A DNA stretch of 64,000 nucleotides from Dicaeum eximium. Its lineage: Eukaryota > Chordata > Aves > Passeriformes > Dicaeidae. This document shows, piece by piece, positions 54,201 to 60,910 of this stretch. The notes beneath the pieces were generated by a model that did no database searches, was not told the origin of the DNA, and saw only the letters and a list, made by a program, of their open reading frames with translations. Each line of letters starts with the position of its first letter. The first letter of the stretch is position 1. The stretch covers positions 310,001-374,000 of the forward strand of contig VWZP01009170.1 of assembly GCA_013396995.1 (NCBI GenBank), read 5' to 3'. The position numbers and the translations under genes were made by a program.

Positions 54201-57200
54201 GTGAAACACCGAACACTGTGAAGCAAGTCCCAGTTTCCCTATAAAATTCCCAGCCAGAACACTGACAGAACCTTGACTCGGGAGGATACAGAACAAATGA
54301 AGTAGTAGATCTTGTTCAAACTTACACATGTTCACAAATATTAATGTAAAAGAGGTTCATGTAGGTGTGGTGATCCCCACTTCAGCCAAGAGGGAAAAGG
54401 AAGAAAAGCCAGAGCAGATGGTGGAGGCAGAATGTGGTCTGAGGACAAATCTGCCAAAGGTAGCATATAGCTGCTACAAATGTCTTACTGGCCACTGTGG
54501 TTACACAGAGCAAGATGGGGAATTAGGAAACAGGTTCAAACTCCAGTCAGAGAATGGTGACAGGAGAAAGTGGTAAATGAAGAATGAAGCTAACGTAAAT
54601 GAAATTAAATGAAAACACAAATGGAAAGTGAAAACATAATATCTTTGCAAAGGCAAAGGGAAAAGCAAAGGGAAAAGAGGAAATTAGTTGCACTGGAGGT
54701 TTCAGTGTTCATGTCTGGTGACATAATGTAAGTGATATTGAAAGTATGGGCTGATGAACAGCAGGAAAATGAAAGTTTAGAGTGTAACTGTGACCTGCTA
54801 AATCCCAGTCTTACCACACATCCTCACCACCTCTGCTGAGCAGACACAAGCTGCTGACCAGCAATTGGGTTTAGGGACTAACAGTGGCTTGCCAGTTTTG
54901 TTTCTGGCAAGGTCAGGCAGATGACAGACCCAGCTCGATTTGGCCGTGTGAACTTGGGCTGGCACTGGGCAGGCATGTGGGTGTGGAGGAGGTGGCACCA
55001 TGCCTGTCAGCACCTCGTAGCAGTGGAAAAGCAGCACATAGATCAGCTCACTGATTAGATACAATGCAGGTGGAGTGGTGAAAGGATGTGTTATATCTCC
55101 TACTACAGTAATGTAGAGCGTGTTTCTTGCCTCTTCATGCGATGGGTTGGGAAGCAATTGCACATGTCAGAAACCACCTCCTTTGTGGCACTGCAAAAGA
55201 AATGGCTGAAATGTCTTTTCAAGCAGTTTTCTCTGCTGTACTTTGTCTTTTTCTTTTATTAAAAATAATTGTTTTCAACACTCCTGTCAGTTTTGCTGGG
55301 AGTCCCATCTGTGAATCCATGACTAAATGAGGCCAGGGACAATGCCATGATAATGGTCAGTTATGTTGAGAAAGAACATACTCGATTTCCATGTCCTGTC
55401 TGCAGCACTCCTCTGTAGCTGTGTGTCATCTGGGAGGCTTTATTCAGCTCAACAAAGTCCAGGAATTGTCCACATGTCTATCCCCAGACAGGGACTGTTT
55501 CTGGCCATGGGAAGGCACCTTACAAGTACAGGAGTACCAGCCATCCATCCTACAATGCCATAATAATCAATGTAGCTGCATTTGGCTCATTCCATGTTTT
55601 TCTTCTCAATGAAATAGCAACATTTACATTTCAGCCAAATGGTTAGCCCCAGCCCTGATTCTTGCCTGGGACTAGACTCTGGTTATGATCTCTGCACTGA
55701 CTTTTCTCCTGACTGGCTTCTTTCAGGGCTCCAAAGAGTGCGTCAGCTAGAGAAAAACACAAGGTACTTCAGACGAAAACTGCATGAAATGGGCTTCATC
55801 ATTTATGGCAATGATGATTCTCCTGTTGTTCCCTTGCTCCTTTATATGCCTGGTAAGATAGGGTAAGTACTGAAAAAAAACCTGCTGGCAAAACAAGCAC
55901 TATTCAAGTTTGTGGGTTATTTGGTACACACTGCAGAAGATGATGTTCTCTGTGGTAGGTGCTTCCCAGGAGAAACATACAGTTTGTAGTTTGAATACAT
56001 CATTTAGTTCTGTTTTCTTTTTGCCCCTAGGTTTAATTTTGAGTTGTTCCAGATGTCAGAATTTTAAAAATTTTCTCTTTTCCTTTTTTAACAAGGTCTG
56101 GAATAATACTTTTGATAACATTTAGGATTTGAATTTTTTTGGTTTTGAATTTGTAATTATTAAAGGAGACACGTTGTCTTTGATGTATGAACTAGTTTAG
56201 ATGGATGCTTTTATTTTCCCCCCATCTGATCTTGAATGGTCTTTGCATGTTTTACCATTCAGTTCCTTCAAAGTAGCACTTGTGCACTGACTTGGACACA
56301 CAGACCAGAAGTCAGTAGTGGCATAATGTGGGTGTTGAGCTGTAGGGAGTATTTGCAGGTAGCTTAGGGTGGCTGTGGGCTCATGGTCTCATACATGCCA
56401 CACAAACCTTCCTAACTGGCAGAGCAATTGTGAGAGCAAATAAACCATCTCACAGATTGGTTTACTCCTGTTGATGTTCAGGAACCAAGAATTCATACTT
56501 TCCACAAGCCCAGCCTCTTCCATCCTTAGGGACTGTGAGTGCCCACATGGTTTGATTTGTACTCAGAGACCTTCATTGACATAAATGAATCATGTCTACC
56601 CTGCAGAGCCCTCTGTGCCATCACATTTCTAGTATTTGACACCCACTTGGCTTCATGAGCCGCTAAGCAGCAAAGAATCTCAGTCCTGCTGGTAAAATTC
56701 TGGCTTTTATGGAAATCAGTGGGAATATTCAATCAATGGAAAACGGGATTTTACCTATTGTTGCATTATATGTGAATGTTTTCTGTCTGTGTTCAGCTTA
56801 TTTGGGATAGTTTATTTTTGATTGTTCTCCTTCTACTTTTTCTCCCCTTAGGGCTTTTGCAAGACGCATGTTAGAAAAAAATATCGGGGTGGTCGTGGTT
56901 GGGTTCCCAGCTACTCCTATCACAGAATCCAGGGCTCGGTTTTGCGTGTCAGCCGCGCATACACGGGAGATGTTAGACACGGTAAGCACAGCAGATGTCC
57001 TGCCCAAATTAACTTCAGGTGCAAAGGAGGCTCTGGGAGAAGCTGTGCCTCTGTTGCTTTGAATCTCAATAATTCATTTTTACATTTGTTTTTCTGGCCT
57101 TGTCGCTTGATCTTTAAAGGCATTTGAGCCTTATACATTTTATTTTCTAAAATAAATTATGAGACAGTTAACTTCTTATGTTCTATTTCTAATAATGACC

Positions 57201-59396
57201 AAATCTGTCATCACTAATAAAAACCCACATGAAGAGCACAGCGAGACAAAAGTTAAATGCTACATCAGAACTATCAGAGTAGGAAACCTGAAACTCTATG
57301 GAAATAACTGAAAATCAAGTTCTCCATACCCATATTTCCATGTGTTTCTTGAATTGCAGAAGTATATGGTACAGCCTTGGGGGTACAGGTGGAAATTGCA
57401 AACAGCATTTGGAACCGTTTGGACCTAATCAAGTTTAATTGGTGCTGTCTGGCCAGTCTCAGTTCTGTATCTTTCTCTGATATCAGAAATACCATTACGA
57501 GTGTGTTGAGACTTCCATCATAAACCTCCGTTCCAACATGGAAATGTGTTTGAAATAAACTCTTTGAAATTTTCCATTTCCTTTTTTTGCCGAAGGTGTT
57601 TTTGGCCTGGCTCGAGATACGTTCTTTCATTCTCAGAATAAGCCAACTTAGAGGCATGAAACAAAGAGGCTTAACAATAAATTTCAGGCTTTGCTTTTCC
57701 TCTCTTTGCACGAGTGTTGCTGCTCAAAGCGAAAAATCCTGGAACGTGGAAAGGTGTTTGAGTTAAATGTGCCACTGGCTCATGCAGACGAGCACTTGGG
57801 CTGCAGAGAGCTCCTGACTCTCCTTTTGCATCCTGAGATGTACATGGATGTGGGGGCTGGAGCCCTGCCCTGCTGAGCAGCTCCCACACCACTGTAGATA
57901 GCTTTAAAACAACATCAAAAACCTGCCTTGCATGTGTGCAGTGTAAAATTCCTGCTGCTTTTAAAGGTGCAGCAGTTATTAACAGGGTACAATACCATAA
58001 AGGTAGTGTTTCACAGAACAGAGCATACCTAGGTTCTTGTGTTGGTCCTTGCCAGCTTTTGCTGTTTGATTGTGAGGATTTTGGCTTATGTAACTTATGG
58101 TAACAGGCAACAAAGCTGACCTGAAGATTCATCCCTTGAGGTTGCTGCTTTGATGTTCTTCCTTTCTCCCTGCCCACAAATGTCAAGCCCACTTCATTTT
58201 CGGGCTGTCATTGTGCATTCCCTTCCTGCCACCTGCCCCTTGCTGCTCCCAGGGAAGGTCTGACACTCCCCAGTCATCACTGAACGTGCTGTGCTTTTGC
58301 CACAGTACTCGTGGCACTCTTACAGCATGGGGCAGTGGAAATGCCCTGAGATTAGTTATTTGGAGAAAGAAAGCTTTTAGGACAAAACACTTTGTGACTG
58401 TGCCTAAACCCAGGGTGACAACAGGTAACAAGCACAATGAGAACATGTCCCTTTTGTATTTCGGCCTGGAACTAAAGAGAAAAGCTCAATGAAAGGGCAA
58501 GCTCCCAGGAATAACTTCCTTAATGACCTGGAAGCTATCTTTCTAGATAAACCATTACTAAATTACTTCTTTTTGTTTATGAGCTTGTTTGAGTGGCTTA
58601 ACAGAAATAGGCTCAAAATCAAAATTGCTGTTTCCTTCTTTGATGCCAAAAAGTGGGCTGCAAAACAATGAGCTGGTTCCCTGTGGTACAGAATTCCTTG
58701 GCTACTTTTTGAATCCACTGAGAGCTGGGGACACAGCTCATCAAATTGCATTACAGTATTAATGAACAAAAAAAGTGTCCCTGTGATATATAAAATAATT
58801 GCATTCACTAAAATTATCTTAAACTATTCCGACTATTTATGCTGACTCTGCTCAGTACTTTGAGCTGAGTACTACCTAAGAAAATCCATTGGCAATTCCA
58901 GTCTTTGGGAGCTATGGAGGAATACCAAAGTATAGCCTCACACATTTCTTTTGCACAAGCAAAGATAACTTTTTATCTTTGTTGTTACCTCTCTGTGCTT
59001 TTGGAAAAAGTTTTTTTTTTCATCTGTGCTGAATTAAGGTACTTACTAATAAACCATAATAATCTACTGAAGGAGTAAATTCTTTTCTCAAAAATGCTGT
59101 TGTACATCTACAACTGCACTAATATTCACTGTTGTAGACTGAAGGCAAAATTTGTCCATTTGTCTTTTAAACTTTCTTTAATTGTTTTTTTTAAAATAAT
59201 CTTCTTGTTCTGCAGTAAAGTAGAAGTTACTAGAAGTTCATTTCTTTTCCAATAGAATTGACAAAATATCGTGGTCTTACAGGTTTTGAATGCTCTGGAT
59301 GAATTGGGTGATTTTCTACATCTGAAATATTCCCGGTATTCCAAGTCATCTCATCCTGAACTGTATGAAGAATCTAGGCTTGAACTTGAAGATTAA
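12032..59396 (+). CDS. SPTLC3: SPTLC3, serine palmitoyltransferase long-chain-base subunit 3 (exons 2-12 joined; exon 1 outside the window)
   Basis: Join: 12032-12223, 13687-13841, 14618-14766, 25174-25298, 27424-27517, 34561-34666, 41992-42211, 44343-44469, 55727-55862, 56852-56981, 59283-59396. The sum is 1548 nt, 515 codons plus TAA, with matching phases at all ten internal junctions. The product is a PLP-dependent alpha-oxoamine synthase subunit. With SPTLC1 and a small activating subunit at the ER membrane, the family condenses L-serine with an acyl-CoA to 3-ketosphinganine, the first step of sphingolipid synthesis; mammalian SPTLC3 favours shorter acyl-CoAs. Seen here (window numbering): one membrane segment at 23-42, His218 in DELNHTS, Asp299/His302 in LDEAHSIG, PLP Lys334 in GTFTKSFG, VVVVGFPATP at 448-457, and Arg464 in RARFCVSAAHT. 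SPTLC3 is preferred over SPTLC2 because of MGLDGTTQG, LLLYMPGK, and a tail ending PELYEESRLELED. The start codon is not in the window. Confidence 0.96.
12224..13686 (+). other. SPTLC3: SPTLC3 intron 2
   Basis: 1463 bp, GT...AG. Unique-looking AT-rich sequence apart from an A-rich tract at 13405-13495 containing A17 followed by CAAAA units. No other feature seen. Confidence 0.9.
13405..13436 (+). repeat. A17 tract followed by CAAAA repeats
   Basis: Low-complexity A-rich sequence in intron 2, continuing less purely to about 13495. It could be the tail of a retroposed sequence, but no body was recognised upstream. Confidence 0.85.
13687..13841 (+). CDS. SPTLC3: SPTLC3 exon 3
   Basis: 155 nt, starting in phase 0 with GAT and ending two bases into an Arg codon (window residues 65-116). 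It encodes DFVPLYQDFENFWTRNLY followed by LRIRDNWNRPICSVPGPQF and LMERVTDDYNWTFR, the strongly conserved SPTLC2/3 segment between the membrane anchor and the catalytic fold. The PGPQFDLMERV wording is closer to SPTLC3 (PGPLFDLMERV) than to SPTLC2. The acceptor is TTTTCAAACCAG. The donor is AG|GTGGGT, the weakest donor in the gene; reading through it gives an in-frame stop about 20 bp later. Confidence 0.96.
13842..14617 (+). other. SPTLC3: SPTLC3 intron 3
   Basis: 776 bp, the shortest intron in the window. It starts with the weak donor GTGGGT and ends ATTGTAG. A short CpG-bearing patch at 14551-14576 repeats TTCGGATC twice. Otherwise I see nothing in it. Confidence 0.9.
14618..14766 (+). CDS. 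SPTLC3: SPTLC3 exon 4: start of the PLP-enzyme fold
   Basis: 149 nt. It completes the split Arg codon and ends on the first base of a Gly codon (window residues 116-166). It encodes FTGRIIKNVINMGSYNYLGF, a variable stretch AETDVNALKTVTIELEKYGT, then GVCSTRQEMG. GSYNYLGF and the STRQE motif are hallmarks of the alpha-oxoamine synthase small-domain/large-domain boundary. The CSTRQE wording equals what I recall for SPTLC2, whereas human SPTLC3 reads ASTRHE. The acceptor is AATTGTAG and the donor is G|GTGAGTA. Confidence 0.96.
16440..16635 (+). mobile_element. Probable solo LTR fragment of an avian endogenous retrovirus
   Basis: A compact promoter and polyadenylation arrangement typical of LTRs: CCAAT at about 16506, TATATAA at 16532-16538, AATAAA at 16551-16556, then a U5-like tail containing GGCTGTCTCTGCGTGTTCGT (16591-16610). 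The composition resembles LTRs I recall from songbird genomes (ERVL/ERVK class). It is non-coding; no internal retroviral sequence was seen on either side. The exact ends and target-site duplication could not be fixed. An ordinary unique intronic sequence is the alternative. Confidence 0.5.
17745..18240 (+). mobile_element. Ancient CR1 (LINE) fragment
   Basis: Blocks in CR1 order: GGAGCAAGATCTTGAAGTTA (17751), GAGAAAGCAAAACAAACACT, CTTGAGTATTCTGTGCAGGT (about 17912), AACTGGAAAGTGTAAGAGAA with GAGCCACAGAGATCAT, CTAAGGGGAGAAATCATAGA (about 18071) and TTCACTGTCC...TTTCCCAGTACCAG. Strongly diverged and disrupted. It sits 350 bp before a younger CR1 end in the same orientation, but the two overlap in CR1 coordinates and so look like separate insertions. 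Confidence 0.65.
18588..18925 (+). mobile_element. CR1 LINE 3' end, bird type, sense to SPTLC3
   Basis: Close match to the avian CR1 3' region: CAGTACCTCAAGGTGGCTAC, TTTTTTACAAGG, GAATGGCTTCAAACTGA, ATTAGATATCAGGAAGAAAT, GTGGTGAGGCACAGGAACAG, GTTCAAGGACAGGCTGG, then TTAAGGTTCCTTCCAGCACA and the terminal ATTCTGTGATTCATTCTGTG repeats. It is 5'-truncated as usual for CR1 and carries small deletions relative to the usual element. Confidence 0.92.
20082..20124. repeat. TG/TA dinucleotide microsatellite
   Basis: Mixed TG and TA dinucleotides, including GTGTATATATATGTGTGTGT. Likely length-polymorphic. Confidence 0.85.
20584..20609 (+). repeat. A-rich tract
   Basis: An AAAAAGA start followed by an uninterrupted run of A, then GGAAAC. 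Simple repeat in intron 4. Confidence 0.85.
22197..22236. repeat. Perfect inverted repeat, 18-bp arms, 4-base loop, next to a second small palindrome
   Basis: Left arm 22197-22214 (TAGAGATGTCAAGTAAGG), loop TCAA, right arm 22219-22236. Just upstream AACCCTTAAAGGGTT (about 22178-22192) is a further near-palindrome, so the locus is doubly hairpin-forming. Confidence 0.94.
25174..25298 (+). CDS. SPTLC3: SPTLC3 exon 5
   Basis: 125 nt (window residues 166-207), completing the Gly codon and ending in phase 0. It encodes TLDKHIELEKLVAKFLGVED followed by AMVFGMGFATNSMNIPALVGK. This is the family's DKH-ELE helix and the GMGFATN loop, a glycine-rich stretch that contributes to the cofactor pocket. Acceptor TTTCTGCAG, donor AAG|GTGAGTA. 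It is separated from exon 4 by the 10.4-kb intron 4. Residues AMVFGMG match SPTLC3 rather than SPTLC2 (AMAYGMG). Confidence 0.96.
25299..27423 (+). other. SPTLC3: SPTLC3 intron 5
   Basis: 2125 bp. The only structure noticed is a TA/ATT-rich low-complexity stretch at about 26419-26485. No gene or mobile element recognised. Confidence 0.9.
26419..26485. repeat. AT-rich low-complexity (TA/ATT) stretch
   Basis: GTGTGTATAT passing into TATATATTATTATACATTAT and similar. Simple sequence in intron 5. Confidence 0.75.
27424..27517 (+). CDS. SPTLC3: SPTLC3 exon 6: PLP ring-stacking histidine
   Basis: 94 nt (window residues 208-239), phase 0 start, ending one base into an Asn codon. It encodes GCLILSDELNHTSLVLGARL and SGATIRIFKHN. 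The histidine of ELNH (codon 27454-27456) is the residue that in this enzyme family stacks over the PLP pyridine ring. DELNHTS matches SPTLC3; SPTLC2 has DELNHAS as I recall. Acceptor CTTCTCCACAG, donor A|GTGAGTA. Confidence 0.96.
29026..29052. repeat. ATT trinucleotide-rich stretch
   Basis: AATTATTATTTTATTATTAA: a degenerate ATT repeat in intron 6. Confidence 0.7.
30169..30186. repeat. T18 homopolymer
   Basis: Uninterrupted T run in intron 6; a similar T14 run lies at 29764-29777. Confidence 0.9.
33413..33425 (-). promoter_or_regulatory. CTCF-like binding motif
   Basis: The minus strand reads CCACTAGATGGCA, matching the CTCF core consensus (CCASYAGRKGGCR) at every position. Occupancy cannot be judged from sequence. 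Confidence 0.35.
34561..34666 (+). CDS. SPTLC3: SPTLC3 exon 7
   Basis: 106 nt. It completes an Asn codon and ends two bases into a Ser codon (window residues 239-274). It encodes NMQSLEKLLRDAIIYGQ then PRTHRAWRKIIILVEGIYS. This is the conserved helix plus the ILVEG(V/I)YS strand that precedes the cofactor-binding core. The acceptor follows a T-rich tract and ends AATAAAG; the donor is AG|GTATGTG. Human SPTLC3 reads NNTQSLE and VEGVYS as I recall, so NNMQSLE and VEGIYS here resemble SPTLC2. Confidence 0.95.
34667..41991 (+). other. SPTLC3: SPTLC3 intron 7
   Basis: 7325 bp. Contains a younger CR1 3' end in reverse orientation (41117-41301). A GC-richer, unrecognised stretch lies at about 35330-35640, and one CpG-containing stretch with CACGTG lies near 36750-36800. 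Nothing else recognised. Confidence 0.9.
41117..41301 (-). mobile_element. CR1 LINE 3' end, bird type, antisense to SPTLC3
   Basis: The plus strand reads ATCACAGAATCCTGGAGTGG, TTTGGGTTGGAAGGGACCTG, GTTCCAACCCCCCCTGCC, CCAGGTTGCTCAGAGC, CATCCAACCTGGCCTAGAAC and TCTCTGGGCAACCTGTGCCA. This is the reverse complement of the CR1 3' end with its terminal ATTCTGTGAT sequence. About 185 bp remain; it stops abruptly at 41301, giving a short 5'-truncated insertion. Confidence 0.94.
41992..42211 (+). CDS. SPTLC3: SPTLC3 exon 8: catalytic core with the PLP lysine
   Basis: 220 nt, the largest coding exon (window residues 274-347), ending in phase 0. It encodes MEGSIVRLPEIVSLKNKYKA, YLYLDEAHSIGAVGATGRG, VVEYFGMSPSDVDVLMGTFT and KSFGAAGGYIAGKK. 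The Asp of DEAH (42065-42067) pairs with the PLP pyridine nitrogen and its His (42074-42076) is an active-site residue. The AAG at 42170-42172 in GTFTKSFG is the Schiff-base lysine, so the exon keeps every catalytic residue expected. Acceptor CATGTGCAG, donor AAG|GTAAGAG. VVEYFG resembles SPTLC2 while DVLMGTF is SPTLC3-like. Confidence 0.97.
42212..44342 (+). other. SPTLC3: SPTLC3 intron 8
   Basis: 2131 bp, GTAAGA...TAAG. Unique-looking AT-rich sequence; I see no repeat, RNA gene or extra exon in it. Confidence 0.9.
44343..44469 (+). CDS. SPTLC3: SPTLC3 exon 9
   Basis: 127 nt (window residues 348-390), phase 0 start, ending one base into a Gly codon. It encodes DLVDFLRTHSHSAVYASSM, CPPVAEQIIRAMRCLMGLDG and TTQ. 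HSHSAVYASS is the conserved strand after the PLP lysine, and MGLDGTTQG is one of the clearest SPTLC3 signatures in the window (SPTLC2 has MGQDGTSLG as I recall). Acceptor GCTTGTGTAAG, unusually purine-rich at its end; donor G|GTAAGCC. Confidence 0.96.
45091..45140 (+). repeat. Short tandem repeat, about 20-bp unit, 2.5 copies
   Basis: TCCTCTGTGTGAC recurs at 45091 and 45112, and as TCCTCTGTGC at 45131, with diverged spacers. Confidence 0.8.
45570..45972. promoter_or_regulatory. Isolated CpG-rich patch in intron 9, possible regulatory element
   Basis: By eye I count about 26 CpG in 400 bp, 15 of them in 45867-45972, against a background with very few. The densest part includes TCCGCGCGTGAAACGCGAAA. 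CpG retention suggests an unmethylated element such as an intronic promoter or enhancer, or a recently inserted GC-rich sequence. No exon or transposon was recognised. Confidence 0.4.
50101..50150 (+). repeat. 17-bp tandem repeat, 3 copies
   Basis: The unit TCATATTCAAAGTTATT is repeated perfectly twice and a third time up to its last two bases. Its perfection implies a recent origin. Confidence 0.95.
50343..50361 (+). repeat. GGGA tetranucleotide repeat
   Basis: About four and a half GGGA units inside the CpG-richer patch at 50340-50480. Confidence 0.9.
55727..55862 (+). CDS. SPTLC3: SPTLC3 exon 10
   Basis: 136 nt (window residues 390-435). It completes one Gly codon and ends two bases into the next. 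It encodes GLQRVRQLEKNTRYFRRKLH, EMGFIIYGNDDSPVVPLLLY and MPGKIG. QLxxNTRYFRxxLxEMGFIIYGN is the family's C-terminal-domain helix and strand. LLLYMPGK points to SPTLC3; the NDDSPVV stretch resembles SPTLC2's NEDSPVV. Acceptor GGCTTCTTTCAG, donor GG|GTAAGTA. It lies beyond the 11.3-kb intron 9. Confidence 0.96.
55863..56851 (+). other. SPTLC3: SPTLC3 intron 10
   Basis: 989 bp, GTAAGT...CTTAG. Ordinary AT-rich sequence with nothing notable. Confidence 0.92.
56852..56981 (+). CDS. SPTLC3: SPTLC3 exon 11: C-terminal domain with substrate-carboxylate arginine
   Basis: 130 nt (window residues 435-478), ending in phase 0. It encodes AFARRMLEKNIGVVVVGFPA then TPITESRARFCVSAAHTREM and LDT. VVVVGFPATP is diagnostic of SPTLC2/3. 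The Arg before FCVSAAHT corresponds to the arginine that binds the serine carboxylate in bacterial SPT. Acceptor TTCTCCCCTTAG, donor ACG|GTAAGCA. Confidence 0.96.
56982..59282 (+). other. SPTLC3: SPTLC3 intron 11
   Basis: 2301 bp, GTAAGC...TACAG. The minus strand is open for 173 codons at 57671-58192, but the translation has no recognisable domain and looks like chance. Nothing else seen. Confidence 0.9.
59283..59396 (+). CDS. SPTLC3: SPTLC3 exon 12: C-terminal end and stop codon
   Basis: 37 codons plus TAA at 59394-59396 (window residues 479-515). It encodes VLNALDELGDFLHLKYSRYS, KSSHPELYEESRLELED and stop. Human SPTLC3 ends in a closely similar RPELYDETSFELED as I recall, while SPTLC2 ends quite differently (ETTYEETED), so this exon settles the paralogue call. 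The acceptor is GGTCTTACAG. Confidence 0.97.
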   Translation, partial: VLNALDELGDFLHLKYSRYSKSSHPELYEESRLELED

Positions 59397-59765
59397 GTTT
59401 TCCACCCATGAAAAGAACATTATGATGCTATGAAAGGGTGGAAAACCTGAAAACTAAACAATACAAATGCATTTCTTCCCTTCTAAGGACAATTTTTATT
59501 TCTCAGTTAACTGAAAGGAGGGGAAGCTCAGGTGTTGCATCAGGTTGTATCAAATTTCTGTATTCAAGAGACTGAAATATTGATACAGATTTGCCTCCCC
59601 AGGAGATCTGTCCTTCTTAAAGGTATTTTTGATGCAGGATGAATGCATCCATTGATCCAGTTGCTAACGTACAGCTTTTGATATGGCCCTTTTTTATGAA
59701 GAGGCTTCAGATAGTCTTAATTGTGACTGAAATAATAAAGTTTAAAAAGTTAATACATTCCACTG
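59397..59765 (+). other. SPTLC3: SPTLC3 3' untranslated region (end approximate)
   Basis: Runs from the TAA to the expected cleavage position 15-30 nt after the AATAAA at 59734. It has no other notable motif. Longer 3'UTRs ending at later AATAAA hexamers (60178, 60918) are possible; the sequence alone cannot decide. Confidence 0.6.
59734..59739 (+). promoter_or_regulatory. Polyadenylation signal AATAAA, 338 bases after the SPTLC3 stop
   Basis: Canonical hexamer in the context ATAATAAAGT, the first one downstream of the stop codon in the sense strand. It is the likeliest end signal for SPTLC3. The downstream GT-rich element is weak. Confidence 0.6.
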
Positions 59766-60570
59766 TAATATAGCTGAGCTTCATCAGTGAGACTGATCTG
59801 TTAAAGAGCATAAATCGAGCTGCCGGCGTGGACTGCTACAAAGGAATGAGCAGAAAGTGACCTCTTTAACCAAGTTGCACTATCATGCATTTCTCCAAGG
59901 ACAGAAAGTGTTAGAAAAAGGCTAAGAAAAGTAGCCTGATGAGATCATGTATTTCTGACAGCAGGTTATGGGAAAGGGAAAACTCCTCCTCTCCACAGAC
60001 CTTTCCTCCGTCGCCTAAATGCACTCTAAACTTTGAATTGTACAAAAATTTGGGCTTAGGTATAAACAGAAATGCTTTTCTGCCAACTCATTTGACCTAC
60101 AACCTATCACATCTTATCAGTACCTAAGTTCTTCAGGAGGCTTGCTCCCTTTTTGTGGAGCAGTAGTAAATAATTTTAATAAACATTTAACTTTCCCGTA
60201 AAAACCTTGATCAAAACAGTCAGATACTTGCAGTTCACAAACTGCAGATGACATTTATGGGCCCATTCCTAAGTTTCTTGAACTACTTATGGGCCTCATA
60301 AACTCCCTAACAAGTACATAATGCTGTTAGTTATGCAGAATGTGAAGTTCAAGGTACCATAAGCAGTTCTGACACCTGCTACATAGAAAACTCCACCATT
60401 TCTATACATGCTACAGTCACCCATGAAATAACATTTCTTGAAATATTTTTGTCTGTTTTATGCATGTCAGGGGTTATTCTGTCCAGGGGGTTTTTTTTGA
60501 GTTGTTTGTTTTTCAAATAATTATTGTATCTCCTGAAGAAGAAGATGCCCTTGTCCCCTTGTCCACTGGC

Positions 60571-60586
60571 TTTTTTTTTTTTTTTT
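60571..60586. repeat. T16 homopolymer
   Basis: Uninterrupted T run downstream of SPTLC3. Confidence 0.9.
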
Positions 60587-60894
60587 ATTTCCCAGCATAG
60601 AAAAGCAGTTCTGCAGCTTTAAGAATGACCTCCAAACAATTCCACCCTATCAAATGTCATTGTAAACACATCAGATGAGAGATGTTTAGCTTTCTGTTGC
60701 ACAGATGTACCACACTTTCATGTTCTCTTGAAAGCTGTGGTGTAAACTTAACCCACAGCTGCAATATTAGATTTAGGGACAGAACAATTAAATTGCAGAG
60801 TACCAATTACACTATATTACTCCCTGCTTGTTAAAGCAGCTTTCAGGATATAACAAGGCTGACTGATAATGAGGGCCCATTTTTTGTTGGATTT

Positions 60895-60910
60895 TTGTTG
60901 TTGTTGTTGT
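60895..60910. repeat. TTG trinucleotide repeat
   Basis: TTTTTGTTGTTGTTGTTGT, about five units. Confidence 0.85.

Larger units (their letters stand above)
44470..55726 (+). other. SPTLC3: SPTLC3 intron 9
   Basis: 11257 bp, the largest complete intron. Contains a short tandem repeat at 45091-45140, an isolated CpG-rich patch at 45570-45972, a 17-bp tandem repeat at 50101-50150, and a second CpG-rich patch with GGGA repeats at 50340-50480. No coding exon with family similarity. Confidence 0.9.

Noticed and set aside
57671..58192. 173-codon minus-strand open frame in intron 11
   Set aside because: No recognisable domain, no splice or start context, and amino-acid make-up like random translation of a Pu/Py-biased region.
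12032..59396. Assignment of the gene to SPTLC2 instead of SPTLC3
   Set aside because: Several internal residues are SPTLC2-like, but the C-terminal exon, MGLDGTTQG, DELNHTS and LLLYMPGK match SPTLC3.
12032..59396. Processed or decayed pseudogene
   Set aside because: All eleven exons are separated by proper introns, and there is no stop, frameshift or lost catalytic residue.
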